A DNA stretch of 64,000 nt from Gemmata massiliana. GTDB lineage: Bacteria > Planctomycetota > Planctomycetia > Gemmatales > Gemmataceae. The stretch covers positions 250,841 to 314,840 of the forward strand of contig HG799464.1 of assembly GCA_000531095.1 (NCBI GenBank). Reading direction: 5' to 3'. A program made the position numbers and the translations under genes. Shown in pieces: positions 35,255 to 45,594 of this stretch. A model generated the notes under the pieces. That model did no database searches and had not been told where the DNA came from. It saw only the letters and a list, made by a program, of their open reading frames with translations. Position 1 is the stretch's first letter. Each line of letters starts with the position of its first letter.

Positions 35255-38143
35255 ATGCTCTCGCAGTTCCTCAACCCGTGGACGTTCCTGGCCGGGGCGG
35301 TCCTCGTCAGCGTGCCGATCATCATCCACCTGATCAACCGGATCCGGTACCGGCGCGTCAAGTGGGCGGCGATGGAGTTCTTGCTGAAGGCGCAGAAGCG
35401 CATGCGCCGGCGCAAGATCCTGGAGCAACTGCTCCTGCTCCTCCTGCGCTGCCTGCTCGTGTTCCTCGCGGGCGTCTTGTTCGCGCGGTACATCGGCGGG
35501 TGCGGGGGTAAGGAGGGGATGGAGACGCGGGCCACCACGCACCTCGTCATCCTCGACGACACCCCGAGCATGGCCGATGCGTGGCGCCGGGACGACGGCA
35601 CCCCGACCGACGCCTTCGGCGAGGCCAAGCGGCTCGTGTACGAGAAGCTGATGCCGGCCACGGCCGAGGCGACGACCAACCAGACCATGCAGGTGATGCG
35701 GCTCTCGGAACTCGACAAACCGTTTCCCGCCAAAACCGACGACGCGAAGGTGAACGCGCTGGCGATCGACGCGATGGAGGGGCACCTGAAGCCGCTCCAA
35801 GTGGCCACCGTGCGTAAGAGCCTCAAGGACGGCCTGGACGCGGCCCGCGCGGTGCTCGGCAACGCCCCGCCGACGAACGCGAAGGTGGTCCACGTCATTT
35901 CCGACACGCGGAACATCGACTGGACCGAGGACGGCGACACAATCAAAGGCAAGCTCACGGAACTGAAGGATCTCGGGGTCACGGTCCACTTCATCGACGT
36001 GGTGAGTCCCGCGCGCAAGCCGGACCGCAAGTCCCCGCAGTCCAACAACAACGTAGCCATCGTCGAGCTCAAGCCGCGTAACCGGATCGTCGCGATCAAC
36101 CAGCAAACCGACATCGAGATCCTGGTCCGGAACTTCGGGGCGACCGACCTTAAGGAGGTCCGGGTCGACTTCTACCTTAACGGGGTCAAGGACACGATCC
36201 GGTCGATCGTGATCCCCACCCTTCCGGCCAACCAGGAAAAGCGCGAGTCGTGTCAGGCGATGTTCACGCAGACCGGGTCGCGCGAGCGCCCGCTGGACCG
36301 GTTCAACCTCGTGACCGCGGTCCTCGCGACCGTCGAACCGGGCGATTTCGCGACCGACAACGTGCGCCACACGGTCATCGAGGTGCGCCCGAAGCTCCAG
36401 GTGCTCGTGGTCGACGGGCGCGTTGATAAACGCGACAAGCAGGAGGGCGACAGCTTCTACCTGCGCAAGTTGTTTATCGACTCGTTCGGCGGCATCGACT
36501 GGGTCGCGACCGAGGCCTCAAAACTCGACGGCATCGACCTGCGCCCATACTCCACCGTGTACCTGCTCAACGTCCCGCAACTCAGCGCGGCTGCGGTGAC
36601 GAACCTCGAACGGTTCATTTCGGAGGGCGGAGGTGTCGGTGTGTTCCTCGGGCCGGACGTGAAGCCGGAGGACTACACGGCGCGGATGTACCGAGAGGGG
36701 AAAGGGTTCTTCCCCGTACCCCTGACGAGCAAGGAGCCGGTCGCGCTGACCGAAGAACAGAAAATTGCGCGCGAGAAGGCCTTTGGAAAGCGCGTGATCC
36801 TCCGGAGCCCGGCCAACCGCCAGCACCCGGCTCTGTACTCGATCTACACCAACGAGCGCGGGGGGACCGCGAAGGACAGCGAGGTCGAGCGGTACTTCCT
36901 GTTCACCAACATCGATTCGTACTGGCCGGTAGCCCGGCGCGGGAATTGGCGCGACAACGAATCGGTGAAGGAACTGTACTGCATGCCGAACGAGAAACCG
37001 ATCGCGGAGTTCGAGCAGGAGGCCAAGGATCTGGTGCGGGCCGTTCGGGGCAAGTCCGGCGACGCGAAATTCGAGAAGGCCCGCAAGTATCTGACCCCGC
37101 TCCTCAGAAGCATCGAAGAAACCCCGGCCGAGATCGGCGTCCCGCTCTCGCTCCTCGCACGGCACTTAGACCAGTTGCTCTGCGACCAGATCAACGACGG
37201 CGACGAGAGCGAACCGGTCCTGCGCGACTTCTGGAACCAGCCCGAACTGGCCGAGATCAAACCGCTCGCGCTACAACTCCGGGACAAGGCCAAGTTCGGC
37301 GACCCGCTGTACATCACGAAGGAATTCGGGCGCGGGGGCGGGCGCGTCGCGGTGATGACCACCGACGCCGGGGGCACACACGCGGGCAACAAGCAGTGGA
37401 CCGACTGGCCCTCGGGTAAGGGCAGCCCGGGCTGGGTGGTCGTGGTGAGCGAGATGCAGAAGTACCTGGCCGGTGGCGGCGGCGAGGGGAACCTGTCGCT
37501 GGGCGACCGGTTCTTCGCGGAATTCGAGGCCACGCGCTACAAACCGTCCACGGCGCGCCATCTCTTAACGTTCGACCCCGTCAAGTCCGAAAAGCCCGCG
37601 GGCGGGCTGACCCCCAAGGCGCTCGGTGACCAGGCGCTCGACCAACCCGCGAACGCGGTCGATGCGGCCCCGGACGCCCCGCGGCGCCCGTTCCAATTGT
37701 CCTACGCCGACGCGAAGGTGCCCGGGGTGTACATCTTCAGCCTGACGCGGCTCAAAGGCGACAAGGATCCGCCCGGCACGCCCGCGGAGCAGCCGGATTA
37801 CGCCGCCGTCGCGTTCAACGTGGACGCGAAGCGCGAGGGCGACTTGACCCGCGCCAACACCGACGACCTCGGGCAGTGGACCGACAAGGCCCCGCAGCAC
37901 AACATCGAGGACCTGTCGTGGATCGACCAGCTCAAGCAGAAGCCGACGGACCTGTCGAGCCGGCGCTGGCTGTACCTGCTCATCCTGCTCGTGCTGATCG
38001 CGGAACAGGCCTGGGCGGTGCGGATGAGCTACCACGCGAAGCCGGAAGACCTGGAGCTGTTGGCACCCAGCGCGGCGGCCGCGTTCGCTCACACAACGGC
38101 CGCGCCGCAGGCGCAGGCCGGTGAGCCTGCGGTTTCGGCTTAA
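35255..38143 (+). CDS. BatA-domain VWA-like membrane protein
   Basis: 962 residues. The N-terminus (FLNPWTFLAGAVLVSVPIII ... INRIRYRRVKWAAMEFL) is the BatA / aerotolerance-regulator N-terminal domain with two transmembrane helices. A VWA-like domain follows with a degenerate MIDAS (ILDDTPSMAD, about residues 93-102) and the VVHVISDTRNIDW strand. Next come a CARDB-like beta domain (VDFYLNGVKDTI) and a long region with a glutamine-amidotransferase-like part (LQVLVVDGRVD ... NLERFISEGGGVGVFLGP). A single C-terminal helix (WLYLLILLVLIAEQAW) closes the protein. The arrangement predicts a large periplasmic or external middle section between membrane anchors. It belongs to the MoxR/DUF58 cluster. 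Confidence 0.8.
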   Translation: MLSQFLNPWTFLAGAVLVSVPIIIHLINRIRYRRVKWAAMEFLLKAQKRMRRRKILEQLLLLLLRCLLVFLAGVLFARYIGGCGGKEGMETRATTHLVILDDTPSMADAWRRDDGTPTDAFGEAKRLVYEKLMPATAEATTNQTMQVMRLSELDKPFPAKTDDAKVNALAIDAMEGHLKPLQVATVRKSLKDGLDAARAVLGNAPPTNAKVVHVISDTRNIDWTEDGDTIKGKLTELKDLGVTVHFIDVVSPARKPDRKSPQSNNNVAIVELKPRNRIVAINQQTDIEILVRNFGATDLKEVRVDFYLNGVKDTIRSIVIPTLPANQEKRESCQAMFTQTGSRERPLDRFNLVTAVLATVEPGDFATDNVRHTVIEVRPKLQVLVVDGRVDKRDKQEGDSFYLRKLFIDSFGGIDWVATEASKLDGIDLRPYSTVYLLNVPQLSAAAVTNLERFISEGGGVGVFLGPDVKPEDYTARMYREGKGFFPVPLTSKEPVALTEEQKIAREKAFGKRVILRSPANRQHPALYSIYTNERGGTAKDSEVERYFLFTNIDSYWPVARRGNWRDNESVKELYCMPNEKPIAEFEQEAKDLVRAVRGKSGDAKFEKARKYLTPLLRSIEETPAEIGVPLSLLARHLDQLLCDQINDGDESEPVLRDFWNQPELAEIKPLALQLRDKAKFGDPLYITKEFGRGGGRVAVMTTDAGGTHAGNKQWTDWPSGKGSPGWVVVVSEMQKYLAGGGGEGNLSLGDRFFAEFEATRYKPSTARHLLTFDPVKSEKPAGGLTPKALGDQALDQPANAVDAAPDAPRRPFQLSYADAKVPGVYIFSLTRLKGDKDPPGTPAEQPDYAAVAFNVDAKREGDLTRANTDDLGQWTDKAPQHNIEDLSWIDQLKQKPTDLSSRRWLYLLILLVLIAEQAWAVRMSYHAKPEDLELLAPSAAAAFAHTTAAPQAQAGEPAVSA

Positions 38144-38232
38144 TCGGCGGACTCGGACCCGCGCCGAGACAGTTCCGGCGCGGGCGAACACCAACACACG
38201 AACCAACACGACCGGACACCCGCGAGCAGGCG

Positions 38233-41200
38233 ATGAACGAAACAACGACGACCAAAAAGAGCGAGTTCGTGTTCCGGCGGCTGTCCGACTCGTTCGACCA
38301 GTTCACCGGCGATGCGACGGCCGCGTTCGTCGGGAACATCTACTGTCAGGTGCTCCTGGCGCTCGTGGTGCTGGCGCTGGTCGCGCGCGTCACCTACCGG
38401 TACGCGAACGCCCACAAGCTCCAACCCGGCGCGAAGGACCCGCTCGCCGCGCGCCTCCGGCTCGGGTTCTGGCTGGCGCTGATCGGGTACGTCGCGGTCG
38501 GGATGTACTTCTACAACATCCGCGATTCCGAACCGTCCAAGGGGACCGGCGACACCCTCGCGACGACCGGCACCGGCAACGTCGTGAAGTGGTACGCGCT
38601 CACCATCGGGCTGTTCGCCCTGGGCGTGTTTTTTGTCGCCCTCATGTACGTGCGGGACTCGCGGACCGTGCGGTGGTACTTCGCCGCGCCGCTCGCCTTT
38701 CTGCGGATCACGGTGTACGCGATCCTCGCGCTCGTGTTCCTGCTCCCCGCGATCCAGACCTGGGAGGACACGAACAAGCAGTCCCGCGTCGTGATCCTGC
38801 TCGACATCAGCCCGAGCGTGACCGAGGTGACCGACGAGATCGGGTCCGCGGCCTCGAAGAAGTCCCGGACCCGGATGGACGTGCTCATCGAGTTCCTCAC
38901 GGACGAGAAGATCGCGTTCATGAAGAACCTGCTCGAGAAGAACCCGGTCGCGGTGTACGCCTTCGGTACGCGGCTCGACGAGTCCCCGACGATGGTGGCC
39001 CAGAGCGACCCGGTGTGGGCGAAGGCGGACTGGGAGGCGTTCCGCAAGTACGACTTCAAACCGTTCGTGCTCCGCGGGCTCTCGGACGACGGCAAGAAGA
39101 AACTTACCGAGGGGCGCGAGTGGGGCGACGGTCCCGGAACCGCGGACTGGGCGCAGGCGTGGTTCGCGAAGAAGGCCGATGCGGAACTGAAGTCGTTCGC
39201 GAACCTCGAATCCGATGACGACGTCGCGGCCCTGCGCAAGAACCTCGAAAAGCTCGACAAGCGCATCGACGTGGCCCGCACCATTACGCTGGGCACCAAC
39301 GTGCCCGATTCGATCTCCGCGGCGATCAACCGCGAGTCGGCCAACATGGTTCAGGGCATCGTCGTCCTGTCGGACGGGCGCAGCAACCTGGGCTCGGATT
39401 CGAGCTACGCCGAGCTCCGGGACCGCGCGGTCCGCGAGAAGATCCCGGTGTTCACGGTCACCGTGGGCGAGGAGCGGACCTCGGCCGCGATCACCATCAC
39501 CGACGTGCAAGCTCCCGACAGCGCTCCGATTGATGAGGCGTGGAAGATCATCGTCGAGGCCGACGGGGTGAATCTCCCGGGTAAGGAAGTCGAAGTGACA
39601 CTCGACCTGTGGTTGCCCGGCCGCGACGTGAAGGCCGCGCCGCCGGACCACCAGGTCACCCAGAAGCTCGCGTTCGCGCCGGGCGACCCCCCGCACGGGC
39701 AGACCGAGTTCGTCATCGACCCGGCCAAGTTGCCCGAACCGCTCACGGTGGACTCGAAGGACGCGGCCATCAAGAAGCGCGTGTTGCCCGAGGGCAAGTG
39801 GTCCGCCCGCGCCCGGATCGCCAAGGATCCGCTCGAAGCGTTCCCGGACCCCGAACACATCAGCGCCCTGCGCGAGATCAACGTCGTTCAGCAGAAGCTC
39901 CGCATTCTGCTCATGGCCGGGGCGCCGTCCCGTGAGTTCTCGTTCCTCCGCACGCTCCTGGTTCGCGAGGTGCTCGACAAGCGCGCGTCGCTCACCACGT
40001 TCGTGCAGAACGACGCCGGGACGACGGGCAAGCTCACCGCGGAACAGGACGAACTCGTGATCCCGCGGTTCCCGACCAAGTTCGACCTGAAGCCCGCGGT
40101 CAAGGAAGATCCCGAGAAGCCGTACAACCTCAACGAGTACGACGTCATCGTCGCGTTCGACCCGGACTGGTCGGAGTTGTCCGTTCAGCAGGCCGAGGAT
40201 CTTCGCCGGTGGGTCAAAGAGGGCGGCGGCGGGCTGATCTACGTCGCCGGGCCGATCAACACGTTCCAACTCGCCCGCGTCGAGAAGGACAGCCGGCTCG
40301 ACCCGGTGCTGGACGTCCTCCCGGTTCAACCGGCCGACATCATCGCCCAGCGGATCAAGGGCATCCCGCGGACCCCGCGGCGCCTCTACCTGAACTCGAA
40401 GGCGATCATCGGGTCGGACCTCCTGAAGCTCGACGACAAGGTGCCCGACGATCCCGTCGCGGGGTGGGAGCGGTTCTTCACCGATCGCGAGAAGTACGCC
40501 CCGAGCGCGGACATGAAGGAAGAACTGTTCCCGACCCGCGGGTTCTTCTCGTGCTATCCGCTCAAGCCGGACGTCGGGATCGGCGGGGTGAAGGCCGGTA
40601 GCGCGGTGCTCGCGGAGTTCGCGGACGTGGGCGACACGGGGGAACTCGTCAAGCTCCCCTATCTCATCACGAACAACCCGTCCGCGGCGTGGCGCACGTG
40701 CTTCCTCGCGTCGGGCGAGTTCTACAAGATGCGCGTGTACGAGCCGGGCGAGGGCACGGGCCGCGAGTACTTCGAGCGCGTCTGGGTTAAGATGATTAAG
40801 TACATGGCCGGCAAGCGGAACATCAAGGCCCCGCGCGGGCGCGTGCTGGTCGGCAAAGAGGCCGTCTCCGGAGCCCCGCTCCGGGTGCAGGCCCGTGTGC
40901 TCAACGAGAGCGCCAAGCCCTACGAGATCACCGCGCCTTCGCCGAAGTTCACCATCGTACAGGAGCCGGCCGGCGGGGGCGACAAGCGCTCGTTCGGGCC
41001 GTTCGACCTGTCCCCGAAGACGAACCCGAGCGGCGCGTTCGACGGGTACTACGGCGGGCAGGTGCTGCTCGACCCGAAGACCTACGCCCCCGGGGAATCG
41101 ATCTACCGCGTCGAGGTCGACGTGCCGGACTCGGCCGAGAAACTGTCCGGCGAGTTCAAGATCCGCGCGGCCGACCCGGAAATGGACAACAAGAAGCCGG

Positions 41201-41586
41201 ACCCCGCGGCCATGTTCCGGATGGCGAGCGAGTTGGACCGGGACTTCGACGCCCGGCTCTCGCCCAAGCTCCAGGGCGAACTCAAGGCCCGGCTCCCGAA
41301 GGACACTTCGGGCCAGCGCCTCGCGTTCCGGGTCGGTGACCCCGAACTGCTGAAACTAATCCCCGAGTGCATGGTGACCAAGAAGGTGAGCACGCAGAAC
41401 CGCGGCCCGGTGAGCGACCTGTGGGACCGCGGGTTCAACATGCCGACCTGGACCCCGGCCGACGAGTCCACCAACAAATACTTTGCCTCGTGGTGGTCCG
41501 GTCAGCGGCTCTCGGTCGTCATGTTGGCGGTCGTGCTGCTGCTCTCACTCGAATGGCTCGGCCGGAAACTCCTGCGGCTCGCGTAA
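38233..41586 (+). CDS. Large VWA / glutamine-amidotransferase-like membrane protein
   Basis: 1117 residues. Four hydrophobic helices lie within the first 180 residues, then a VWA domain with MIDAS VVILLDISPSVTEV and the strand GIVVLSDGRSNLG. A beta-sandwich-like section (SAPIDEAWKIIVEADGVNLP) follows, then a class-I glutamine-amidotransferase-like fold (LRILLMAGAPSREFSFLRTL, VIVAFDPDWSEL, LRRWVKEGGGGLIYVAGP). The last 25 residues are a C-terminal transmembrane helix. The domain order is the same as in the preceding gene and in planctomycete BatB-like proteins, so both are probably paralogues in one complex with DUF58 and MoxR. No catalytic Cys is apparent in the amidotransferase-like part. 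The start codon comes 89 bases after the previous stop. Confidence 0.78.
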   Translation: MNETTTTKKSEFVFRRLSDSFDQFTGDATAAFVGNIYCQVLLALVVLALVARVTYRYANAHKLQPGAKDPLAARLRLGFWLALIGYVAVGMYFYNIRDSEPSKGTGDTLATTGTGNVVKWYALTIGLFALGVFFVALMYVRDSRTVRWYFAAPLAFLRITVYAILALVFLLPAIQTWEDTNKQSRVVILLDISPSVTEVTDEIGSAASKKSRTRMDVLIEFLTDEKIAFMKNLLEKNPVAVYAFGTRLDESPTMVAQSDPVWAKADWEAFRKYDFKPFVLRGLSDDGKKKLTEGREWGDGPGTADWAQAWFAKKADAELKSFANLESDDDVAALRKNLEKLDKRIDVARTITLGTNVPDSISAAINRESANMVQGIVVLSDGRSNLGSDSSYAELRDRAVREKIPVFTVTVGEERTSAAITITDVQAPDSAPIDEAWKIIVEADGVNLPGKEVEVTLDLWLPGRDVKAAPPDHQVTQKLAFAPGDPPHGQTEFVIDPAKLPEPLTVDSKDAAIKKRVLPEGKWSARARIAKDPLEAFPDPEHISALREINVVQQKLRILLMAGAPSREFSFLRTLLVREVLDKRASLTTFVQNDAGTTGKLTAEQDELVIPRFPTKFDLKPAVKEDPEKPYNLNEYDVIVAFDPDWSELSVQQAEDLRRWVKEGGGGLIYVAGPINTFQLARVEKDSRLDPVLDVLPVQPADIIAQRIKGIPRTPRRLYLNSKAIIGSDLLKLDDKVPDDPVAGWERFFTDREKYAPSADMKEELFPTRGFFSCYPLKPDVGIGGVKAGSAVLAEFADVGDTGELVKLPYLITNNPSAAWRTCFLASGEFYKMRVYEPGEGTGREYFERVWVKMIKYMAGKRNIKAPRGRVLVGKEAVSGAPLRVQARVLNESAKPYEITAPSPKFTIVQEPAGGGDKRSFGPFDLSPKTNPSGAFDGYYGGQVLLDPKTYAPGESIYRVEVDVPDSAEKLSGEFKIRAADPEMDNKKPDPAAMFRMASELDRDFDARLSPKLQGELKARLPKDTSGQRLAFRVGDPELLKLIPECMVTKKVSTQNRGPVSDLWDRGFNMPTWTPADESTNKYFASWWSGQRLSVVMLAVVLLLSLEWLGRKLLRLA

Positions 41587-41679
41587 CGTGCTCCCGGGCG
41601 CGGCGCGTTCAGAGAGGTGAACCGCGCCGCCGGCTACCAACCCGTACAACACGATCAACAGACACTGGGTGACGACGAT

Positions 41680-44600
41680 ATGGCAACCGTAGAAGAGACC
41701 CGGCGGGCGGACGGCACCGATCGGGCGCGCGACCCCCAGGTGTACCACCCGCTCGACCGGCTCCGCGGCACGATCCGGCGCTACATTCTCATCGAGGGCG
41801 CGATCTCCGCGTTCCTGTTCGTGGCCGCCTGGTTCGTACTCGGACTGGTCCTCGATTTCGTGCTGTTCAAGGTCTCGGGCTGGGACTGGGCGCTCGACGC
41901 CTCCCGCGGGATCCGAACGTTCGCCCTCGTCACCGCGCTCGCGCTGTTCGCGGCGTTCCTCGTGTTCCGGATCGTTACCCGGCTGACGAAAGAGTTCTCG
42001 TACCCCGCGCTCGCGCTGGTTCTGGAGCGCAAGTTCCCGAAGCTGCTCGGCGACCGACTCATCACAGCCGTCGAAATGGCGGACGTCGAGTCGATGGGCA
42101 AGTTCGGGTACTCGAAGGAGATGATCCGCGTCACGATCGCCGAGGCCCGGGAGCGGGTCGGTCAGGTGCCCGTCAAAGAGGTGTTCGACTGGCGGCGCCT
42201 GTGGGTGATGGGGTTCCTGGCCCTTGGGCTGCTCGTCGGCACGGTAGCGGTCGCGTTCGCGAGCCACGCCGTCGCGACGAAGGCCGTCAGCCCGTACCGG
42301 TTCGGGTGGAAATTCGCGCACGTCACCGGGATCTTCCTCGAGCGCAACGTCGCCCTCGCGAACACGCCCTGGCCGCGCCGGGCGCACCTCGAACTCGTCG
42401 GGTTCCCCGAGGGCGAGGCGACCGTGAGCCGCGACGTGGCGACGGTGCCCGTGACCGTTCGCGCCTACAAATGGGTCGTCGCTGATCCCGGGGCGCGCGA
42501 GGGCTGGCGCCCGATGCTCTGGTCCGACGTGACCGAGGGCCTGGTCGGGCGGAAGGCGCCCGAACTCGAATTTGAAGCCCTCCGCTTTGCGGACGAGCCG
42601 GCGGGCAGTTTGCCGAAGGGCGCGTCCGAGTGGACCGTCGATTCCGTCGAGCGCCGGGTGTTCGTTCCGGCCGACGCGCCCGACGAATCGCTCCCGCCCG
42701 AGGCCGCGGCCTACCGCGCCTCCTTGCGGAAGAACTTGGGCGAGAAGTTCACCGAGGTCCAGGAGGTGTTCAAGGCCCTGGGTGCGAAAGCGGACGAGCC
42801 CAGTATGGGGCGCACGCTGCGCAAGCTCGAACTGACCCGCTGGGTGACCAAGACCGACAAGGACGGCACCCCGGAGCGCGACGAGAACGGGCAGACGTTT
42901 AAGGTCGAGGTGCCGGTCGAGGTGTCGTTCAAGTACGCCGGGGCCAAGTTCCGCGGCGGCGGCACCCTCACACCGAAGCAGAACAACGAGTTTTCCGGTG
43001 AGGTCGGCGGGCTGAAGGAGGACGTCGAGTTCGTGGTGAAGGCCGACGACTTCGTGACCCGGGAGCGCCGCATCCGGCTCATCCCGCCTCCCACGCTCAA
43101 GCGGTTGTACCGCATCCAGGAGGAGCCCGCGTACCTGCACCACGCCCCGCCCCGCGAGGTGAGTTTCGACTACCTGAAGGGCAAGCGCCAGGTGGTGGTC
43201 GAAAAGAACATTTCGCTCACCGGCGAGCGGTCCGTGTTCGTGGTGCCCGCCGGTTCGCAGGTGCTGCTCGTGGCGGATGCGTACACCGACGACAAGGGTG
43301 AACTGTCGGACAACGACGCGATCGTGTCCGCGGTCGCGGTTCCGGTCGTCGGGAAGTTCCCGGGCGCGACGTTCGGGGACGACGGGAAGATGACCCAAAC
43401 GCCCGTGCCGCTCCAGGTGACCGAGGGCGGCAAGGGGTTCAGCATCATGTTCCGCAACATGGGGGACGACATGGGGCCGTTCTCCCAGGCGGCCGTCTCC
43501 GTTCTCAAGGGCATGTACCCCGACAAGGACGCCCGCCCGAATGTCGACTTCCGGCTCAAAGACCCGGTCGAGTTCAAGGTGACGTTCACGAACAAGTACA
43601 ACGTGAGCACGACGCGGTCGATCCTGATCCAGGTCACCCAGGACCAGCCCCCGGTCGTGGAAGCGGGGGTGGACGTGATCCGCAAATCGGGCAACGTGTA
43701 CCTCGTTACCCCGGTGGCCCGGATCCCGTTCAACCCGGACAGCTTCATCAAGGACGACCACGGGCTGAGCAAGGTCGAGTTCCAGTTCAACTACTACGCG
43801 GAAGACTCCGACGTGGTCCGCGGGATGCGCACGAAGTACGCGCTGCGCTCGCTGCTCGACGCCCCCGGGGCCGGCCCGCGGTACCTCCCCGCGCTGCTGC
43901 TCCCGCGCCTCCACGCGGACAACTTCCGGCAGCTCGATACGGCGGGCGAGCGGCTCAATGGGTCGGCCCATGTCGGGGAGTTCATCCGGCAGGACAACAA
44001 GCTCCGGCGCGAGGTTAAGGAGCGCGTCGACGCGCTCCTTAGAACGCCCACCGCGAACGAGGCGAACCCCGAGGCGGTCCTCAAGGTCGAACTGAAGAGC
44101 GCGGACGACATTTTCGACCTGAAGGAGCTTAATATTCAGGCCCCGCCCGGTGAGGTCCAGCCGACGTACCGCATGGACCTGTACATCCAGGCCACTGACA
44201 ACAACGCCGACGCGGACGGCGGGCCGCGCGTTACTCGCAGCAGCGAGCCGATCCGGTTGCGGATCGTGTCCGAGGGCGACCTGCTCCTGGAAATCAGCAA
44301 GGAAGAGGAACAGCTCGGGACGCGCCTGGACGAGGCGCTCGTGAAGCTCGCCGCGGCCAAGCGCAAGTACGACTTCGTCCGCAACTCGAACGGCTTCAAG
44401 GACGAGACCCCGGAACAAGTGGACGCGGTCAAGGTGCGCCACCAAGACATCTTCCAGGACGTCGAGAAGGCCCGCGACATCGTTTCGACGGTGCTCCGTG
44501 AGTTCACCCGGATTCACCGCGAGTGCCAGGTGAACCGTGTCATCGAGGTGACGACGAACAATTACCTGCGGTACTGTGGGCGGCTCGAGGGCATCCTGAG

Positions 44601-45174
44601 CGAAGACCCACAGGCGTCGGTCGCGTTCCCCAAGACGCTGAACCTGATGAACAACGTCCAGAACGTTCTGAACACCGGGCGCTGGGCGCCTCTCGCCGCC
44701 GTGAGCGACGCCGAACAATCGCTGTGGGCGCTCGAGCAACTGCTCGCGGAGATCCGCAAAGAAATTGGGGAGTCTCAGAACAAAGAGTTCTTGATTAAGT
44801 CGATTAAGAAAATTAAGGATGATCAGGTTTTGGTGCAGGCGCAAATTGAAAAACTACAGAAAGTGTTTTTGGACACGCTCCTGAGCGACAAACCGAAGCT
44901 CGGGCCGATTGGTGCGGTCGCGCTCGCGAAGAACGAAGCGAAGAAACTGAGCCACACGATTAACTGGGCGAAGTACAAGGAGGACGATCTCACGGTCAAG
45001 GTGACGGCGTCCGACCCGTCCATCATCGTGCCCGCGGAACTGAAACTCAATTTCGAGGCGAATCAGTTCCGGTTCGAGTACGAGGTCAAAGCCGGGGGGA
45101 AAGAAGGAACGTACAAGATCACGCTGAGCCCGGCGGTGGGTGACCCCGTTGAAGTGACCGTAAGCGTCAAGTAA
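41680..45174 (+). CDS. Large membrane protein, DUF4175-like N-terminus
   Basis: 1164 residues. Three transmembrane segments lie near the N-terminus (YILIEGAISAFLFVAAWFVL, TFALVTALALFAAFLVF and WVMGFLALGLLVGTVAVAF). Between the second and third is a segment (LALVLERKFPKLLGDRLITA) typical of DUF4175-like proteins found beside BatA/MoxR genes. The rest is predicted outside: several beta-rich sections, then a helical stretch (EEEQLGTRLDEALVKLAAA) and a terminal beta domain ending VEVTVSVK. The ATG at 41680 is taken; the GTG at 41617 would add 21 residues without a ribosome binding site. It is the last of the MoxR-cluster membrane proteins. Function unknown; a scaffold of the complex is the simplest guess. 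Confidence 0.7.
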   Translation: MATVEETRRADGTDRARDPQVYHPLDRLRGTIRRYILIEGAISAFLFVAAWFVLGLVLDFVLFKVSGWDWALDASRGIRTFALVTALALFAAFLVFRIVTRLTKEFSYPALALVLERKFPKLLGDRLITAVEMADVESMGKFGYSKEMIRVTIAEARERVGQVPVKEVFDWRRLWVMGFLALGLLVGTVAVAFASHAVATKAVSPYRFGWKFAHVTGIFLERNVALANTPWPRRAHLELVGFPEGEATVSRDVATVPVTVRAYKWVVADPGAREGWRPMLWSDVTEGLVGRKAPELEFEALRFADEPAGSLPKGASEWTVDSVERRVFVPADAPDESLPPEAAAYRASLRKNLGEKFTEVQEVFKALGAKADEPSMGRTLRKLELTRWVTKTDKDGTPERDENGQTFKVEVPVEVSFKYAGAKFRGGGTLTPKQNNEFSGEVGGLKEDVEFVVKADDFVTRERRIRLIPPPTLKRLYRIQEEPAYLHHAPPREVSFDYLKGKRQVVVEKNISLTGERSVFVVPAGSQVLLVADAYTDDKGELSDNDAIVSAVAVPVVGKFPGATFGDDGKMTQTPVPLQVTEGGKGFSIMFRNMGDDMGPFSQAAVSVLKGMYPDKDARPNVDFRLKDPVEFKVTFTNKYNVSTTRSILIQVTQDQPPVVEAGVDVIRKSGNVYLVTPVARIPFNPDSFIKDDHGLSKVEFQFNYYAEDSDVVRGMRTKYALRSLLDAPGAGPRYLPALLLPRLHADNFRQLDTAGERLNGSAHVGEFIRQDNKLRREVKERVDALLRTPTANEANPEAVLKVELKSADDIFDLKELNIQAPPGEVQPTYRMDLYIQATDNNADADGGPRVTRSSEPIRLRIVSEGDLLLEISKEEEQLGTRLDEALVKLAAAKRKYDFVRNSNGFKDETPEQVDAVKVRHQDIFQDVEKARDIVSTVLREFTRIHRECQVNRVIEVTTNNYLRYCGRLEGILSEDPQASVAFPKTLNLMNNVQNVLNTGRWAPLAAVSDAEQSLWALEQLLAEIRKEIGESQNKEFLIKSIKKIKDDQVLVQAQIEKLQKVFLDTLLSDKPKLGPIGAVALAKNEAKKLSHTINWAKYKEDDLTVKVTASDPSIIVPAELKLNFEANQFRFEYEVKAGGKEGTYKITLSPAVGDPVEVTVSVK

Positions 45175-45594
45175 CGCGGGGGCGGTGGTCCGCTATATAG
45201 CAGTTTGATTGCCAGTTGCGGGGCAACCCGCAACTGCACTGTTTACTGTCTCTCGACGCGGAAGTTATGACACCCACAAGTGGGGCGACAAAACGGGGTG
45301 GTTGGCTGTGACTTTCCAACTGGTTATGGGTAACGCAGTCGAAGTTAAAGTCACTGTGGAGTAAGTTCGGCGCTGCTAAGTTAAGTAGCGATTGTGCCCA
45401 TAAGTAAACGCCTCGCAGCGCAATTTTGGGCAGCCCGGAATCGGGTTCGTAACGGACTGTAACATCTGCTCGATCGCTCGCGGTTTTTCCCCCGTAGGCT
45501 GTTGGCGGCCTTTTCGCAGGTCGTCACAATGGCAGACGAATGAACACTCGGTGGCGCGGACTTTCCGCGCTGCCCCTTCGGAGGGAGGCTTCCC
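45175..45594. other. Intergenic region with a remnant C-terminus-like fragment
   Basis: 420 bases after the DUF4175-like gene. A strong hairpin lies at 45213-45236. From about 45309 to 45364 the plus strand reads VTFQLVMGNAVEVKVTVE and stop, a short peptide resembling the C-terminus of the preceding protein (VGDPVEVTVSVK stop). It may be a decayed partial duplication. The remainder shows nothing recognisable. Confidence 0.4.
45213..45236 (+). terminator. Perfect hairpin with GCAA tetraloop
   Basis: CAGTTGCGGG, GCAA, CCCGCAACTG: a perfect 10-bp stem closed by a GNRA tetraloop about 39 bases after the stop of the DUF4175-like gene. There is no T-run, so it may be a processing or stability element rather than a strict terminator. 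Confidence 0.5.

Noticed and set aside
38140-40329. A 729-residue minus-strand open frame across the VWA membrane protein gene
   Set aside because: Antisense shadow; the plus strand has VWA and amidotransferase-like domains with the expected motifs.
41545-44844. A 1099-residue minus-strand open frame across the DUF4175-like gene
   Set aside because: It is a mirror of a real plus-strand gene with conserved membrane segments; long antisense frames are expected at this G+C, and its translation is rich in Arg, Val and Leu without domains.
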